Of a stretch of DNA of 64,000 nt, positions 24,908 to 33,786 are shown piece after piece (the first letter of the stretch is position 1; every line of letters starts with the position of its first letter). Source of the stretch: Deltaproteobacteria bacterium (lineage in GTDB: Bacteria > Desulfobacterota > Syntrophia > Syntrophales > Smithellaceae). The stretch spans positions 118,659-182,658 of the forward strand of contig JAKLGV010000002.1 of NCBI GenBank assembly GCA_022710585.1, written 5' to 3'. The notes beneath the pieces were generated by a model. The model did no database searches, had not been told where the DNA came from, and saw only the letters and a program-made list of their open reading frames with translations. The translations under genes were made by a program, and so were the position numbers.

Positions 24908-25495
24908 ATGAAAGTCAAGCGAACTTTACAGGATGTGGAGAAAAAAATCACCGACTTTTTCCTGGAAAACGGAAGAATGCCCACCTATTCGGAAATGGCT
25001 GAAATTATGGGGGTCCGTTCCAAAAGCGTGGTTCATTTCTGGGTCAATAAATTGCTGGATGCCGGTATTTTGCAGAAAGATGCCAAGGGATTTTTAACTC
25101 TGACACGCAACCCGCGGGCTTTGAAACTGGTGGGAGAGGTCTGCGCCGGATTGCCGACATCAGCGGAGCAGGATCTGAGAGGCATTGTTTCTTTCGACGA
25201 ATATCTGGTCAGAGATCCGTCAAAGTCGTTTTTGCTTTCCGTCACCGGTGACTCCATGATTGACGCGGGCATCCGGGAGAAAGACATGGTTGTCGTGGAA
25301 AGCAACCGGGAGCCGAAAAACGGTGATATCGTTCTGGCCGAGGTGGATGGCGACTGGACGATGAAATATTTTTTCAAGAACGGACCAACCGTAACCCTGG
25401 AAGCGGCCAATCCCAAATATCCGACAATCATCCCGCGCACTGATTTACGTATCGCCGGAGTCATTACGGCGGTAGTCAGAAAATATTATCAGTAG
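24908..25495 (+). CDS. lexA: LexA repressor
   Basis: The 195-residue protein has an N-terminal winged helix (recognition helix around SEMAEIMGVRSKSVVHFWVNK) and a C-terminal S24 peptidase domain. The self-cleavage site is Ala80-Gly81 (EVCAGLP), the catalytic Ser is 116 (TGDSMID) and the Lys is 153 (WTMKYFF); the Ser-Lys distance of 37 equals that of E. coli LexA. ATG 24908 is chosen over an upstream in-frame start that lies inside the promoter. No ribosome site precedes it, which fits a leaderless message. It should repress itself and other SOS genes until RecA filaments trigger cleavage. Confidence 0.95.
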   Translation: MKVKRTLQDVEKKITDFFLENGRMPTYSEMAEIMGVRSKSVVHFWVNKLLDAGILQKDAKGFLTLTRNPRALKLVGEVCAGLPTSAEQDLRGIVSFDEYLVRDPSKSFLLSVTGDSMIDAGIREKDMVVVESNREPKNGDIVLAEVDGDWTMKYFFKNGPTVTLEAANPKYPTIIPRTDLRIAGVITAVVRKYYQ

Positions 25496-25536
25496 AATTC
25501 CAGACAGAAAATGTCTCGAAGATGCGTGATTAGAAA

Positions 25537-27225
25537 TTAATTGCAGATCCCTTTTTCTTTCGCCCAGATCCATGTCTGGCAGTTTCCCAACCGGCAGGCT
25601 TTTTTTGCGTTGCTGCATCCGGAAAGGTTGTTTCCCAGATTTAAATAAAGAAAAGCTCTGTTGTTGTAGGCACCGGCATGTTCGGGCATAAACCTGATCG
25701 CTTCATTATATTGTTCCAGCGCAAGTTGATGCCGGCCCATCAAATGATATATATATCCAAGATTATAGTGGGCTGCCCCATAGTCAGGCTGCTCGTGAAT
25801 GGCCTGACTGAATTGTTCGATGGCCTGCTGAAACCGCCCAAGATGGTGATAAATCACGCCCGTGTTGTAGTAGGCGGCGGGGTAATGATTGATTGCAATC
25901 GCTTTCTGATAATGATCGATGGCCTGTTGAGTTTCGCCTTTTTCCAGCAAAGCGGAGGCCAGATTATTGTGCGCCATATAATTATTGTCGGTTACCTTGA
26001 GAGCGTGCTGCCAGAGCTCGATGCTGTTTTGCCAGTAACCGCACTGCTTCCAGGTTAGGAGTGCCAGAAAAAGAAGCGCAATTATCCCTGCCGGAAACAA
26101 AACTCTGTTTTGGGTCTGCTTGTCTTTTATGAAAGATGTTAGTCCCCATGCCAGCATGATGGAAATACCGATAGAGGGCAGATAATGGTAACGATCAGTC
26201 ATCGCGAAATCTCCGATCCGGGTGATGCCGATCACCGGGATCATCATGATAACGAACCACAACCATCCGACCAATAGAGAAGGCAGACGCCTGACCATTG
26301 CAATCGCCGCCGCGCTGATCATAATAATCAGCAATACTGACCCCACGATCTTCCAGACAGGAATCTGAGAGGGGAAAGGATAGAAAATCGTCATACTGTG
26401 AGGGAAAAAGGTTTTCATCAGATAGAGTATAAAAGCCACCGGCGCATTGGCCAGACGATCACTCAAGGAGATAATTTTGGTATACGCCTCCCGTTCATTA
26501 GGCGTATAAAATGTGATGATAATCATAGCAGCCGACAGCATAAAAAAGGGCAGCTTTTCCTTCAACTGCCAGAGAAGCAAATTACCTTTTTGTGAAGCAA
26601 AACGATTGAGCGGCCAGTAATCCAGTAAAATCATAATGACCGGCAGCGTGATGACCATTGGCTTGCTCAAAAGCGCCAGGACGAAGGAAAAAAGAATTAG
26701 CAGATATCTTTTGATAGCCGGTTTCTCTGTGTAATAGACATACATGAATAAGGTCAGCATCCAGAAGAAGGCGCTCAGGACGTCTTTTCTTTCCGAGACC
26801 CAGGTGACGGATTCCACATGCAGTGGATGCAAAGCGAAGAAAGCCGCGACAAAAGCGCTTTTCCATACCGCTCCGGTCGTGCGGCAAAAGAGCCAGAAGA
26901 GCAGCAGGACGCTGAGTATATGCAAAACAAGGTTGGTGACGTGATACCCGCCGGCGTTCAGACCGTAAAATTGATAATCGGCCATAAAGGACAGCCACAC
27001 CAATGGATTCCATAATCCAAAATATTTGGAACCAAAAGCCCAGAGCAAGCCGTTCAGAGAGATTCCCGATTTAATGATAGGGTTTTCGGTGATGTAGATA
27101 ACGTCATCGAAATTAATGAATTCAAATTGATGGACCTGCCAGTAAACGGCCAGGGTGACAACAGTCAGAATGATGCTGATGAGAAACTGCTGTCTTTGAG
27201 GCTTTAATCCTATCTGATTTATCAT
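25537..27225 (-). CDS. GT-C (TMTC/PMT-like) membrane protein with C-terminal TPRs, copy 1
   Basis: The 562-residue protein has about ten membrane segments in residues 15-400. It shows the motifs shared by all seven copies in the window: an acidic pair in the first outer loop (INFDDVIYITEN), HPLHVESVTWVSERKDVLS, LLDYWPL and MTDRYHYLPSIGI. These resemble TMTC-type protein O-mannosyltransferases and other GT-C enzymes that use polyprenyl-phosphate sugars. Three TPRs follow (about 420-520), then a degenerate fourth that holds the Cys tail GCSNAKKACRLGNC...GICN. This copy stands alone, 22 kb from the other six, and faces lexA. Its sugar and acceptor are unknown. Its membrane half is most like the copy at 56822-58735. 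Confidence 0.8.
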   Translation of the reverse strand: MINQIGLKPQRQQFLISIILTVVTLAVYWQVHQFEFINFDDVIYITENPIIKSGISLNGLLWAFGSKYFGLWNPLVWLSFMADYQFYGLNAGGYHVTNLVLHILSVLLLFWLFCRTTGAVWKSAFVAAFFALHPLHVESVTWVSERKDVLSAFFWMLTLFMYVYYTEKPAIKRYLLILFSFVLALLSKPMVITLPVIMILLDYWPLNRFASQKGNLLLWQLKEKLPFFMLSAAMIIITFYTPNEREAYTKIISLSDRLANAPVAFILYLMKTFFPHSMTIFYPFPSQIPVWKIVGSVLLIIMISAAAIAMVRRLPSLLVGWLWFVIMMIPVIGITRIGDFAMTDRYHYLPSIGISIMLAWGLTSFIKDKQTQNRVLFPAGIIALLFLALLTWKQCGYWQNSIELWQHALKVTDNNYMAHNNLASALLEKGETQQAIDHYQKAIAINHYPAAYYNTGVIYHHLGRFQQAIEQFSQAIHEQPDYGAAHYNLGYIYHLMGRHQLALEQYNEAIRFMPEHAGAYNNRAFLYLNLGNNLSGCSNAKKACRLGNCQTWIWAKEKGICN

Positions 27226-27228
27226 TAA

Positions 27229-29112
27229 CTATTTCTTTGCCTGAATTTTCTTGATATCCACGACATTGTCGGCCAAATGTCGGGCGGACAGGTCTTTTCC
27301 TGTCAGCATAGCCCTTTGATTGATGGAAGAATCGTTATAGAAGTCTTCAACCAACTCCAGATATTCGGCCAGCAGTTTGCGGCTGACAACGAAGATATGG
27401 CCGATATTTTTTTCAATCACACGGTTTAGTCCGCCGCTCGTAAATTTGACGTTTCCCGTATCGACCATGCCCCATGTTTCTCCAGCCACGCAGGACCCTG
27501 CCGGCGCGATGGGATCACGGGAGCCCTTGTAGTCGAAAATTCTGACCCCTGCTTTTTTCAGAATGGCCATGTTCACCGGTTTGCCGTTGAATTTGGGATT
27601 AAAAGAAGGAAGACAGTATTTGCCTTCATACACCTGATTGCCGATGAATATATTTTGAATCCACTGAACGTGGGCGCTGACCGGGAATTTGGTTCCATGC
27701 GTGAGCCAGTACAGGAAAGGCGCCGAGTCGGCAATGGATTCTTTGATCTCCGCGCGTCCATAAAAACCAAGAACGACGGTGTGTTGAACACCCGGCTGAA
27801 TTTCGTTCATTCCCGCTTCGATCACCTGCGGCGGAATGTTCACGGCGCCAAAGAGCTCCTTCATTAGATAGGGATCATAATCGCGACGGATGAGTGAGCG
27901 AATCGGATTGTGTCCACTCTCATCGTCATCAAACTTCATGGGGGAAGCCATCAGGGCTATCTTTTTAATGTCCATCGGTTTCCCGTCAGCCAACAACTCT
28001 TCCGCGCGTCGGGCCAGATAAGGCAGAATGAGAGTGCCTCCCATGCAGTAAGCCATAATGTATATTTCATCCTTCGGATGCCGCTTCTTAATCATATCGA
28101 GATAGAAATCAGGGATTATTTTTCCATAGAAATCAAGGCCCAGTTCCGTTTCTTCCCATCCCGGATCACCGTGATCAACCAGGTAAATGACATAACCTTT
28201 CTTCACCATGGCCTCAACTACCGATTTTCCGGAGGCCAGGTCGAAGAGTTCCGGTTTGTTGATGAGCGGTGTGGACATGTAGATGACTTTGCCGTTGGAC
28301 GTGATGCCTTCCGGAAGAGGATAACAGCGCAGCCGCACCCGGTGGTTGAGAGAGCCTTCCACATATTCGTAACGGGAGCAGCCGATCTTGCCCAGGGTCG
28401 CCCGTTCGGAGTATTCCTTGATATCGAAGGCATTGGCTTCGTAGAGGTTTTCCAGACGCATTCGGTTTTCTGCGAGATATTCTTCAAAGGAAGTTTTCAG
28501 GGATCCGTCGGGATTTGTTTTGGCGAAGGGCAGAGGCTCGCTTCTAAAAGGCTGTTCCGTAATTAAGACCAGCAGGCATTTCAACAGCTCTTTCATCGCT
28601 TTCAGGCGCGAAAGACCGATATTATTATATTGCTGTTCCAACTGGGCGAATTCATCGATATAATTTCTCAGATATTCTTTCCCCTTCGGGGTGGTGCAAA
28701 TCATCAGGGCTTTATCCCGGTTGAATTTCCCGTCTTTGATGAAAAAACCGGTCAGCGTGTAGAGAAGGCGGGAATAACTTTTGTAGATCCAGCCGTTCTG
28801 ATCGGCAATGGCGTCGGGATTGCGGGAAGCGCCGACGGCCAGACGGGCGCTGGCTTTGACATGCCGCAGCATCGAATCCAGGATTGCGCTTTGCCAGGAA
28901 GCGGAAAAAGACAGCGGACCGAAAACCAGGGGATTCTTTTTGATGGTTTCCAGAAACTGCTGGTAATTAAACAGGCCTCTGATCTGCTGACCGACCATTT
29001 TACTTTTCCAGGGAATGGTCGTGGCAAGATGTTCAAGATTATCAGCGGGAGAATAGTCAATGACACTGAGCAGCTCATCCGGGGTCATTTTCGAAATTTT
29101 TTTGCTGGGCAT
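27229..29112 (-). CDS. Divergent PHA synthase-like alpha/beta hydrolase
   Basis: The 627-residue protein carries a PhaC-type catalytic domain. The nucleophile is Cys356 in MAYCMGGT, the lipase-box variant of PHA synthases; the Asp lies in GSRDPIAPAGS and the His in NIGHIF. The N-terminal 240 residues are helical and differ from class I-IV synthases, and the central insert (about 390-480) is long. It lies head to head with phaE-phaC, sharing a 250-bp promoter region, so it likely works on PHA or its precursor acyl-CoA. It could be a second polymerase with other substrate range or an acyltransferase. No ribosome site stands out. It ends four bases before the start of the next minus-strand gene. 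Confidence 0.72.
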   Translation of the reverse strand: MPSKKISKMTPDELLSVIDYSPADNLEHLATTIPWKSKMVGQQIRGLFNYQQFLETIKKNPLVFGPLSFSASWQSAILDSMLRHVKASARLAVGASRNPDAIADQNGWIYKSYSRLLYTLTGFFIKDGKFNRDKALMICTTPKGKEYLRNYIDEFAQLEQQYNNIGLSRLKAMKELLKCLLVLITEQPFRSEPLPFAKTNPDGSLKTSFEEYLAENRMRLENLYEANAFDIKEYSERATLGKIGCSRYEYVEGSLNHRVRLRCYPLPEGITSNGKVIYMSTPLINKPELFDLASGKSVVEAMVKKGYVIYLVDHGDPGWEETELGLDFYGKIIPDFYLDMIKKRHPKDEIYIMAYCMGGTLILPYLARRAEELLADGKPMDIKKIALMASPMKFDDDESGHNPIRSLIRRDYDPYLMKELFGAVNIPPQVIEAGMNEIQPGVQHTVVLGFYGRAEIKESIADSAPFLYWLTHGTKFPVSAHVQWIQNIFIGNQVYEGKYCLPSFNPKFNGKPVNMAILKKAGVRIFDYKGSRDPIAPAGSCVAGETWGMVDTGNVKFTSGGLNRVIEKNIGHIFVVSRKLLAEYLELVEDFYNDSSINQRAMLTGKDLSARHLADNVVDIKKIQAKK

Positions 29113-29364
29113 AAAGCAACCTCGCTATGGTTTTATGCAAACATATGATCACAGTTCACAAAACAAGACGGAAGGTAAATTCAGTTGACAAAACCATGTC
29201 TATATATTAAAAAATACGCGCAGTTTAAGCAGGTTCTGTTGCCAGTTCTATTTCGGCGCAACTTGTGTTCATCTTCATAATTCCGGCAATCTTAGTTTTG
29301 AATGGTTATTTTCTAACATTGAAATGTCATTTTCTTCAATAAGTTTTTTTTAACGGGGTGTTCA

Positions 29365-30276
29365 ATGACTGAAGAAGAGAAAAATACGCAATTTAACGAA
29401 TCGGCCATGTTTCCCTGGCTGCAGATGGTGATGGATATGTGGATGAATGCGGCCGGCTCCGTGCCGTCCGGTTCGAAGACGGCGCTCAATGCGCAAAACG
29501 CACTGCAAAACCGCTTCACACAGCAGCTCGACACGAATTTAAATCTTCTGAAATCTTTTTCCGCGATGATGAAACAGCCGGAATCCGAATCAGCGGCCGC
29601 CAACGCCATGAAATCCATGCCCGACATTTTTCTTAAAATGACCAAGGCCGGTTTTGACGCGGCAATGCAGATCCAGAACCACTTGCTGGAAAAAGCGGGC
29701 CGGATCGGCAAACGCACGGAAGCTTATAATTTTGAAAACCTGGATCAGGAAGTTTTCAGGGCCTGGGGGGAGATTTATGAGAAAGATATTCAACCCTACT
29801 TTAAAATTCCACCGCTGGGCCTCACCCGTTTTTATCAGGAACGTTTCAATGAGGTTCTCAATAAATACAATATTTTTGAGACGACGCTGGCTGAATTTCT
29901 TTCCATTCTGTATCTGCCGATGGAGAAGTCTTTCAAAGTGTTTCAGGAAAAGCTCCAGCAGATGGTGGAAGAAGGAAATATTCCGACTTCCTCCAAGGAA
30001 AATTATGCCATGTGGATCAAGATTCTTGAAGGTCACTATATGACGCTTTTCAAATCTCCTGATTATACGGAAGCGCTGCATCGCGTTCTGAACCATTTTG
30101 AAAATTTCATGATTGTCCGCAACGAAACGATGCAGGATTATCTGCAAATGCTTCCCGTGGTGAGCCATAAAGACATTGACGACCTTTATAAAGAGTTTTA
30201 TCTGCTGAAAAAAAGGTTAAAAAAAATGGAAAAAATGCTGGGGATATCGCCGAACGCTATGGATACCCGAAAATAG
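29365..30276 (+). CDS. phaE: PhaE, class III PHA synthase subunit
   Basis: The 303-residue, mainly helical protein fits PhaE: it has the aromatic motif FPWLQMVMDMWMNA near the N-terminus, the central YFKIPPLGLTRFYQERFNE and a C-terminal coiled coil (DDLYKEFYLLKKRLKKMEKML). PhaE pairs with PhaC in class III synthases and helps it dimerise at the granule surface. phaC starts 55 bp downstream on the same strand. It is divergent from the PHA synthase-like gene at 27229-29112. Confidence 0.92.
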   Translation: MTEEEKNTQFNESAMFPWLQMVMDMWMNAAGSVPSGSKTALNAQNALQNRFTQQLDTNLNLLKSFSAMMKQPESESAAANAMKSMPDIFLKMTKAGFDAAMQIQNHLLEKAGRIGKRTEAYNFENLDQEVFRAWGEIYEKDIQPYFKIPPLGLTRFYQERFNEVLNKYNIFETTLAEFLSILYLPMEKSFKVFQEKLQQMVEEGNIPTSSKENYAMWIKILEGHYMTLFKSPDYTEALHRVLNHFENFMIVRNETMQDYLQMLPVVSHKDIDDLYKEFYLLKKRLKKMEKMLGISPNAMDTRK

Positions 30277-30331
30277 GCGCCGTTTCCGAATCGGGTGTGA
30301 ATTTTAAAAATCAGGAAAGGAAAATTTTTTC

Positions 30332-31534
30332 ATGAGTCCGACAAAAATCCCTATTGATTTGATTCTGGAAAAAATGGCCGAAGACGCGGAAAAAGCGCAG
30401 CAGCGCGTTTCCAAAGCTGCCGACGTTCTTCAGGGACAGCTCAATACGGACCTTGCCACCACGCCCTATGACATTGTTTATGAAGAGGACAGGGTAAAAC
30501 TCAAACATTACACCCGTCGTGAGGATGCCGATAACCACCAGAAAACACCGCTTTTAGTGGTCTATGCTTTGATTAACCGGGAAACCATGCTTGATTTACA
30601 GGCGGACAGAAGCGTGGTCAAAACGTTTCTGGATGGCGGTATCGATCTTTACATGGTGGATTGGGGTTATCCCAAGCGCAAAGACCGTTTCGTTTCCATT
30701 GACGATCATGTCAACGGCTATATGGATCACATGATCGATTTCATCCGCGCAAAGCACAATGTTCCGAAAGTCAATCTGATGGGCATATGCATGGGGGGCA
30801 GTTTCTCCGTCATGTATTCGGCCCTGCATCCGGACAAGATCAAAAATTTGGTCACCACCGTAACCCCCTCCAGTTTTGATACAGATAAAGGGCTTTTGCA
30901 CGTCTGGATGAGGGATATTGACGTTGACGGGATTATCAACACCTACGGCAATATTCCCGGAGATCTGATGAATTTCGGATTTCTGCTGCTTAACCCCGCG
31001 CGACTGATGATCGACAAGTACGTGGGATTTATGGAAAACATGGACAACAAAGATTTCGTGGAGAATTTTGTGCGGATGGAACGCTGGATTTTTGACAGTC
31101 CCGATGTTCCTGGCGCCACATTCCGTCAGTTTGTGGAAGACTGCTACAAAAGAAATCTGCTGATTCAAAGCAAAATGTATCTCGGCGATCAAAGAGTCAA
31201 TTTAAAGAATCTGACCATGCCTCTTTTGAATTTTTACGGCGAATACGATCACCTGGTTCCGCCGGAGGCCTGTAATCAGTTGACCAAAGCCGTGGGCAGC
31301 AGCGACGTTGAGGACATCTGTCTGGAAACCGGACACATCGGCATTTATGTCAGTTCTAAATTTCAGAAAATGTTTGCGCCGAAAATTGTTCAATGGCTCA
31401 GGGACAGAGACAGTGAGGACATCGTGGCGGCACCTGAGAAGAAGCCGGCACGTGCGACTGGCAAACGAAAATCAACGGTTAAGAAGAAGGTCGCGAAGAC
31501 CGGGGAAGGGATTACAAAAGCAAGAAAAAATTAG
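30332..31534 (+). CDS. phaC: PhaC, class III PHA synthase catalytic subunit, with a basic tail
   Basis: The 400-residue protein polymerises hydroxyacyl-CoA. Cys153 in LMGICMGGS is the nucleophile, the Asp is in YGEYDHLVPPEA and the general-base His in ETGHIGIYV. Class III PhaC proteins usually end near residue 355-360. This one continues for about 35 residues of Lys, Arg, Ala and Pro (EKKPARATGKRKSTVKKKVA and on), like the histone H1/AlgP tails of the PHA proteins PhaF and PhaM. AAAGG precedes the ATG. The GAF protein and PhaJ-like genes follow on the same strand. Confidence 0.95.
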   Translation: MSPTKIPIDLILEKMAEDAEKAQQRVSKAADVLQGQLNTDLATTPYDIVYEEDRVKLKHYTRREDADNHQKTPLLVVYALINRETMLDLQADRSVVKTFLDGGIDLYMVDWGYPKRKDRFVSIDDHVNGYMDHMIDFIRAKHNVPKVNLMGICMGGSFSVMYSALHPDKIKNLVTTVTPSSFDTDKGLLHVWMRDIDVDGIINTYGNIPGDLMNFGFLLLNPARLMIDKYVGFMENMDNKDFVENFVRMERWIFDSPDVPGATFRQFVEDCYKRNLLIQSKMYLGDQRVNLKNLTMPLLNFYGEYDHLVPPEACNQLTKAVGSSDVEDICLETGHIGIYVSSKFQKMFAPKIVQWLRDRDSEDIVAAPEKKPARATGKRKSTVKKKVAKTGEGITKARKN

Positions 31535-31599
31535 TTGACGGTACACCGATGCTTTCTTGAATAAAAGTGTTTCAGGACATCTAAAAAGGGAGAGAAAAT

Positions 31600-32655
31600 A
31601 TGGCAGCAAAAGGAAGTTTTTTCTGGGTTTTGAGCAAACTCACCAAGCAAGTCAGTACGACCGAAGATCTGGATAAAATCCCGCAGCTCATTGTATCTGC
31701 AGCGGTGGAGGGGTTGAAGGCCAAGGCAGCGGTTATTTTTCTCAGGGATGAAGATAAGGAAAATTTCATCAGTAATCAGGCCGTCGCGCAGGTGGGCCTT
31801 TCCCGTAAATACGTCCATGCCGGAGCGGCTCACGCCATCCAAATCAGCCCCCAGCTGTTGAAAGATGGTTATATGTATTTCCGTGATGCCACAACCGATA
31901 AGCGCCTCACGAATCATAAAGCAAAAAAAGAGGAGGGCATCGGCTCGATTATTTCCGTGCCGATTGTGGATAAGAAGAAAATGCTGGGACTACTGAGTGT
32001 CTATACCAAAGAGATCCGCGAATTTACCAAAGATGAAATCGATTTCCTATCCATCCTTGCCGAGCAGGGAGGCTTTGCCATACAGAACGCCAATCTCGTT
32101 AAAAGACTGCGTCATCAATCGCAGATATTTCTCGATCTGTCCGCCAGTATGTCGTCCAGTCTGGATGTAAAAAAAATAATTCAGGCCACGACCAAGGAGC
32201 TGGTGGAGGCTTTACATATTAAGGCCGCTTCGGTGAGACTACTGGAAGAAAAAACATCAACTTTAAAACTGATCGCCAGTTATGGTCTGAGCGATCAATA
32301 TCTCAACAAGGGGCCGGTGAAGGCGGATAAGAATATCGCCCGCGCGCTCGAGGGGGAAAACATTTACATCAGGGATGTTTCGGCCGATCTGGGAATTCAA
32401 TATAAAAAGGAAAAGGCCGCGGAAGGGATTGTGTCCATGCTTTATGTTCCGATCAAGTCCCAGGATAAAATTATCGGCGTGCTGAACACCTACAGCAGCT
32501 GGTCCAGGGAATTTACGGAAGATGAAATTCTTCTGGTCACGGCCCTGGCCTATCAGGGAGGCCTGGCGATCAGCAATGCCAGCATGTACATGATGCTGCA
32601 GGAAGATATCAAGGATTTGAAGGATAATATATGGAGCCATAAGTGCTGGTTCTAG
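31600..32655 (+). CDS. Tandem GAF-domain protein
   Basis: The 351-residue protein consists of two GAF domains (about 18-165 and 190-340) and no output domain. Typical phrases are GIGSIISVPIVDKKKMLGLLSVYT in the first and GIVSMLYVPIKSQDKIIGVLNTY in the second. GAF domains bind small ligands such as cyclic nucleotides, haem or nitric oxide; no chromophore or haem residue stands out. It is 65 bp after phaC with a good ribosome site (AGGGAGAG) and may regulate or sense conditions for PHA storage, by position only. Confidence 0.8.
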   Translation: MAAKGSFFWVLSKLTKQVSTTEDLDKIPQLIVSAAVEGLKAKAAVIFLRDEDKENFISNQAVAQVGLSRKYVHAGAAHAIQISPQLLKDGYMYFRDATTDKRLTNHKAKKEEGIGSIISVPIVDKKKMLGLLSVYTKEIREFTKDEIDFLSILAEQGGFAIQNANLVKRLRHQSQIFLDLSASMSSSLDVKKIIQATTKELVEALHIKAASVRLLEEKTSTLKLIASYGLSDQYLNKGPVKADKNIARALEGENIYIRDVSADLGIQYKKEKAAEGIVSMLYVPIKSQDKIIGVLNTYSSWSREFTEDEILLVTALAYQGGLAISNASMYMMLQEDIKDLKDNIWSHKCWF

Positions 32656-32663
32656 CCTATTTC

Positions 32664-32774
32664 CCCAAATTAAAGCGCTATCTTTGTTGGCATCGTCGTC
32701 AGCTCCCTCAGCGTATTAAAATATACGCTTCCGGTGCCGACTCCTTGCCGCCGAGATATCATTTTTAATTTGGG
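32664..32774. repeat. Long imperfect palindrome between the GAF gene and phaJ
   Basis: The outer arms CCCAAATTAAA (32664-32674) and TTTAATTTGGG (32764-32774) pair exactly, and the centre AGCGTAT-N6-ATACGCT (32710-32729) pairs exactly about the same axis. The sequence between pairs partly (for example GGCATCG with CGGTGCC). On paper the RNA can form a 110-base hairpin just before the phaJ ribosome site. It is probably an attenuator or a dispersed repeat. Confidence 0.6.
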
Positions 32775-32820
32775 AAAAAGGAACATTTTTGTTTTTAAAA
32801 ATCGATGGGAGGGAATTTTC

Positions 32821-33252
32821 ATGATCGCAGGAAAAACGATTGATATGCTCAAAGTCGGAGACGCGGCGGAATTCGCCAAGACCGTAACGGAAACAGATAT
32901 CTATCTTTACGCGGGCATTACCGGCGATTTCAATCCAGCCCACGTCAATGAGCAATACGCCAGGAATACTTTTTTCAAGACGCGTATCGCACACGGCATG
33001 CTGACCGCAGGATTTATTTCCGCCATTATCGCTAATCAACTGCCCGGTCCGGGAACTATCTACCTTAATCAGAATTTGAGTTTTCTTGCGCCGGTGCGCA
33101 TCGGAGACACCATTACCGGAAGGGTGGAAGTTCTGGAATTAATGGAGAAGAACAGAGTTCGGCTGAAAACCACCTGCACTAATCAGGAAGGCGTGGTTGT
33201 CCTGACCGGCGAGGGATTGGTCAGTCCGCCGAAAGCTTCCAAAGCATCATAA
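32821..33252 (+). CDS. MaoC-like (R)-specific enoyl-CoA hydratase, PhaJ type
   Basis: The 143-residue protein is a single hot-dog domain with the hydratase 2 motif YAGITGDFNPAHVNEQYA, where the Asp and His are catalytic, and the phrase RIAHGMLTAGFISAI. The size equals PhaJ, which turns trans-2-enoyl-CoA into (R)-3-hydroxyacyl-CoA for PHA synthesis. The ATG at 32821 is used because GGGAGGG lies seven bases upstream; an earlier in-frame ATG would start inside the palindrome. It follows phaE-phaC, in keeping with monomer supply. Confidence 0.9.
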   Translation: MIAGKTIDMLKVGDAAEFAKTVTETDIYLYAGITGDFNPAHVNEQYARNTFFKTRIAHGMLTAGFISAIIANQLPGPGTIYLNQNLSFLAPVRIGDTITGRVEVLELMEKNRVRLKTTCTNQEGVVVLTGEGLVSPPKASKAS

Positions 33253-33259
33253 AACGAAA

Positions 33260-33300
33260 GATCCGCGGGTCAGGATTTGTATTGTTGCGGATCCTGACTC
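33260..33300 (-). terminator. Possible terminator with two alternative hairpins
   Basis: GATCCGC (33260-33266) pairs with GCGGATC (33287-33293), and GGGTCAGGAT (33267-33276) pairs with ATCCTGACTC (33291-33300) with one wobble. The two forms exclude each other. There is no clean T-run, only a T-rich stretch on the minus strand side. It lies between convergent phaJ and gtrA-like genes. Confidence 0.35.
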
Positions 33301-33333
33301 AAATGAAATTGATCCTTCCAGCGAATGCTTTTT

Positions 33334-33768
33334 TCAACTTTGCTTAAATGAAAATCTGGAGTGTCCGAAGTAACTGACGATAGCTACAACTGGTATTAAT
33401 AGGGCTCCGGCAACTTTGGGATCTATCTTGAACACCTCGACAAAAACCGGCAGTAAAGCCAGGCCGAGAATATTTGTTACCGTGTAGGTAGAATAAAATT
33501 TGAAGAATTCAATAATGACGCCTTTTCCCTTGACCGTTGACTGGAAGGTGATGTGCTTGTGAAAAAGAAAAGCGCTGACGGTGGCGATAACATTGGATAA
33601 AATAGCAGCCGTCATATACGCCACATAACGTTTTTGAAAGACTAATGAAAAAAGATAATCAAGGCTGATGTAGGTTAGATAACCGAAAATTGTGTTCCAG
33701 ACACCAATTAAGAAAAAACGGATTTTTACCTGATGGGCTTGCCACAGTTTTTCCCATGATATGTTCAA
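33334..33768 (-). CDS. GtrA-family membrane protein
   Basis: The 144-residue protein has four membrane helices and the GtrA features IRFFLIGVWNTIFGYLTYISL near the N-terminus and FHKHITFQS in the middle. GtrA-like proteins are thought to flip a polyprenyl-phosphate sugar across the inner membrane. The gene lies 18 bp after the GtrB-like glycosyltransferase and ends the minus-strand sugar operon, so the two would make and flip the same lipid-linked sugar. Confidence 0.88.
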   Translation of the reverse strand: MNISWEKLWQAHQVKIRFFLIGVWNTIFGYLTYISLDYLFSLVFQKRYVAYMTAAILSNVIATVSAFLFHKHITFQSTVKGKGVIIEFFKFYSTYTVTNILGLALLPVFVEVFKIDPKVAGALLIPVVAIVSYFGHSRFSFKQS

Positions 33769-33786
33769 AGATGTGCACCGTTAAAA

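Noticed and set aside
25537..27225. Recent gene conversion between copy 1 and copy 5 (56822-58735)
   Set aside because: The membrane halves are similar (about 88-90% by eye in the best stretch near 26610-26820), but I saw no sharp edges, so strong protein conservation explains it.
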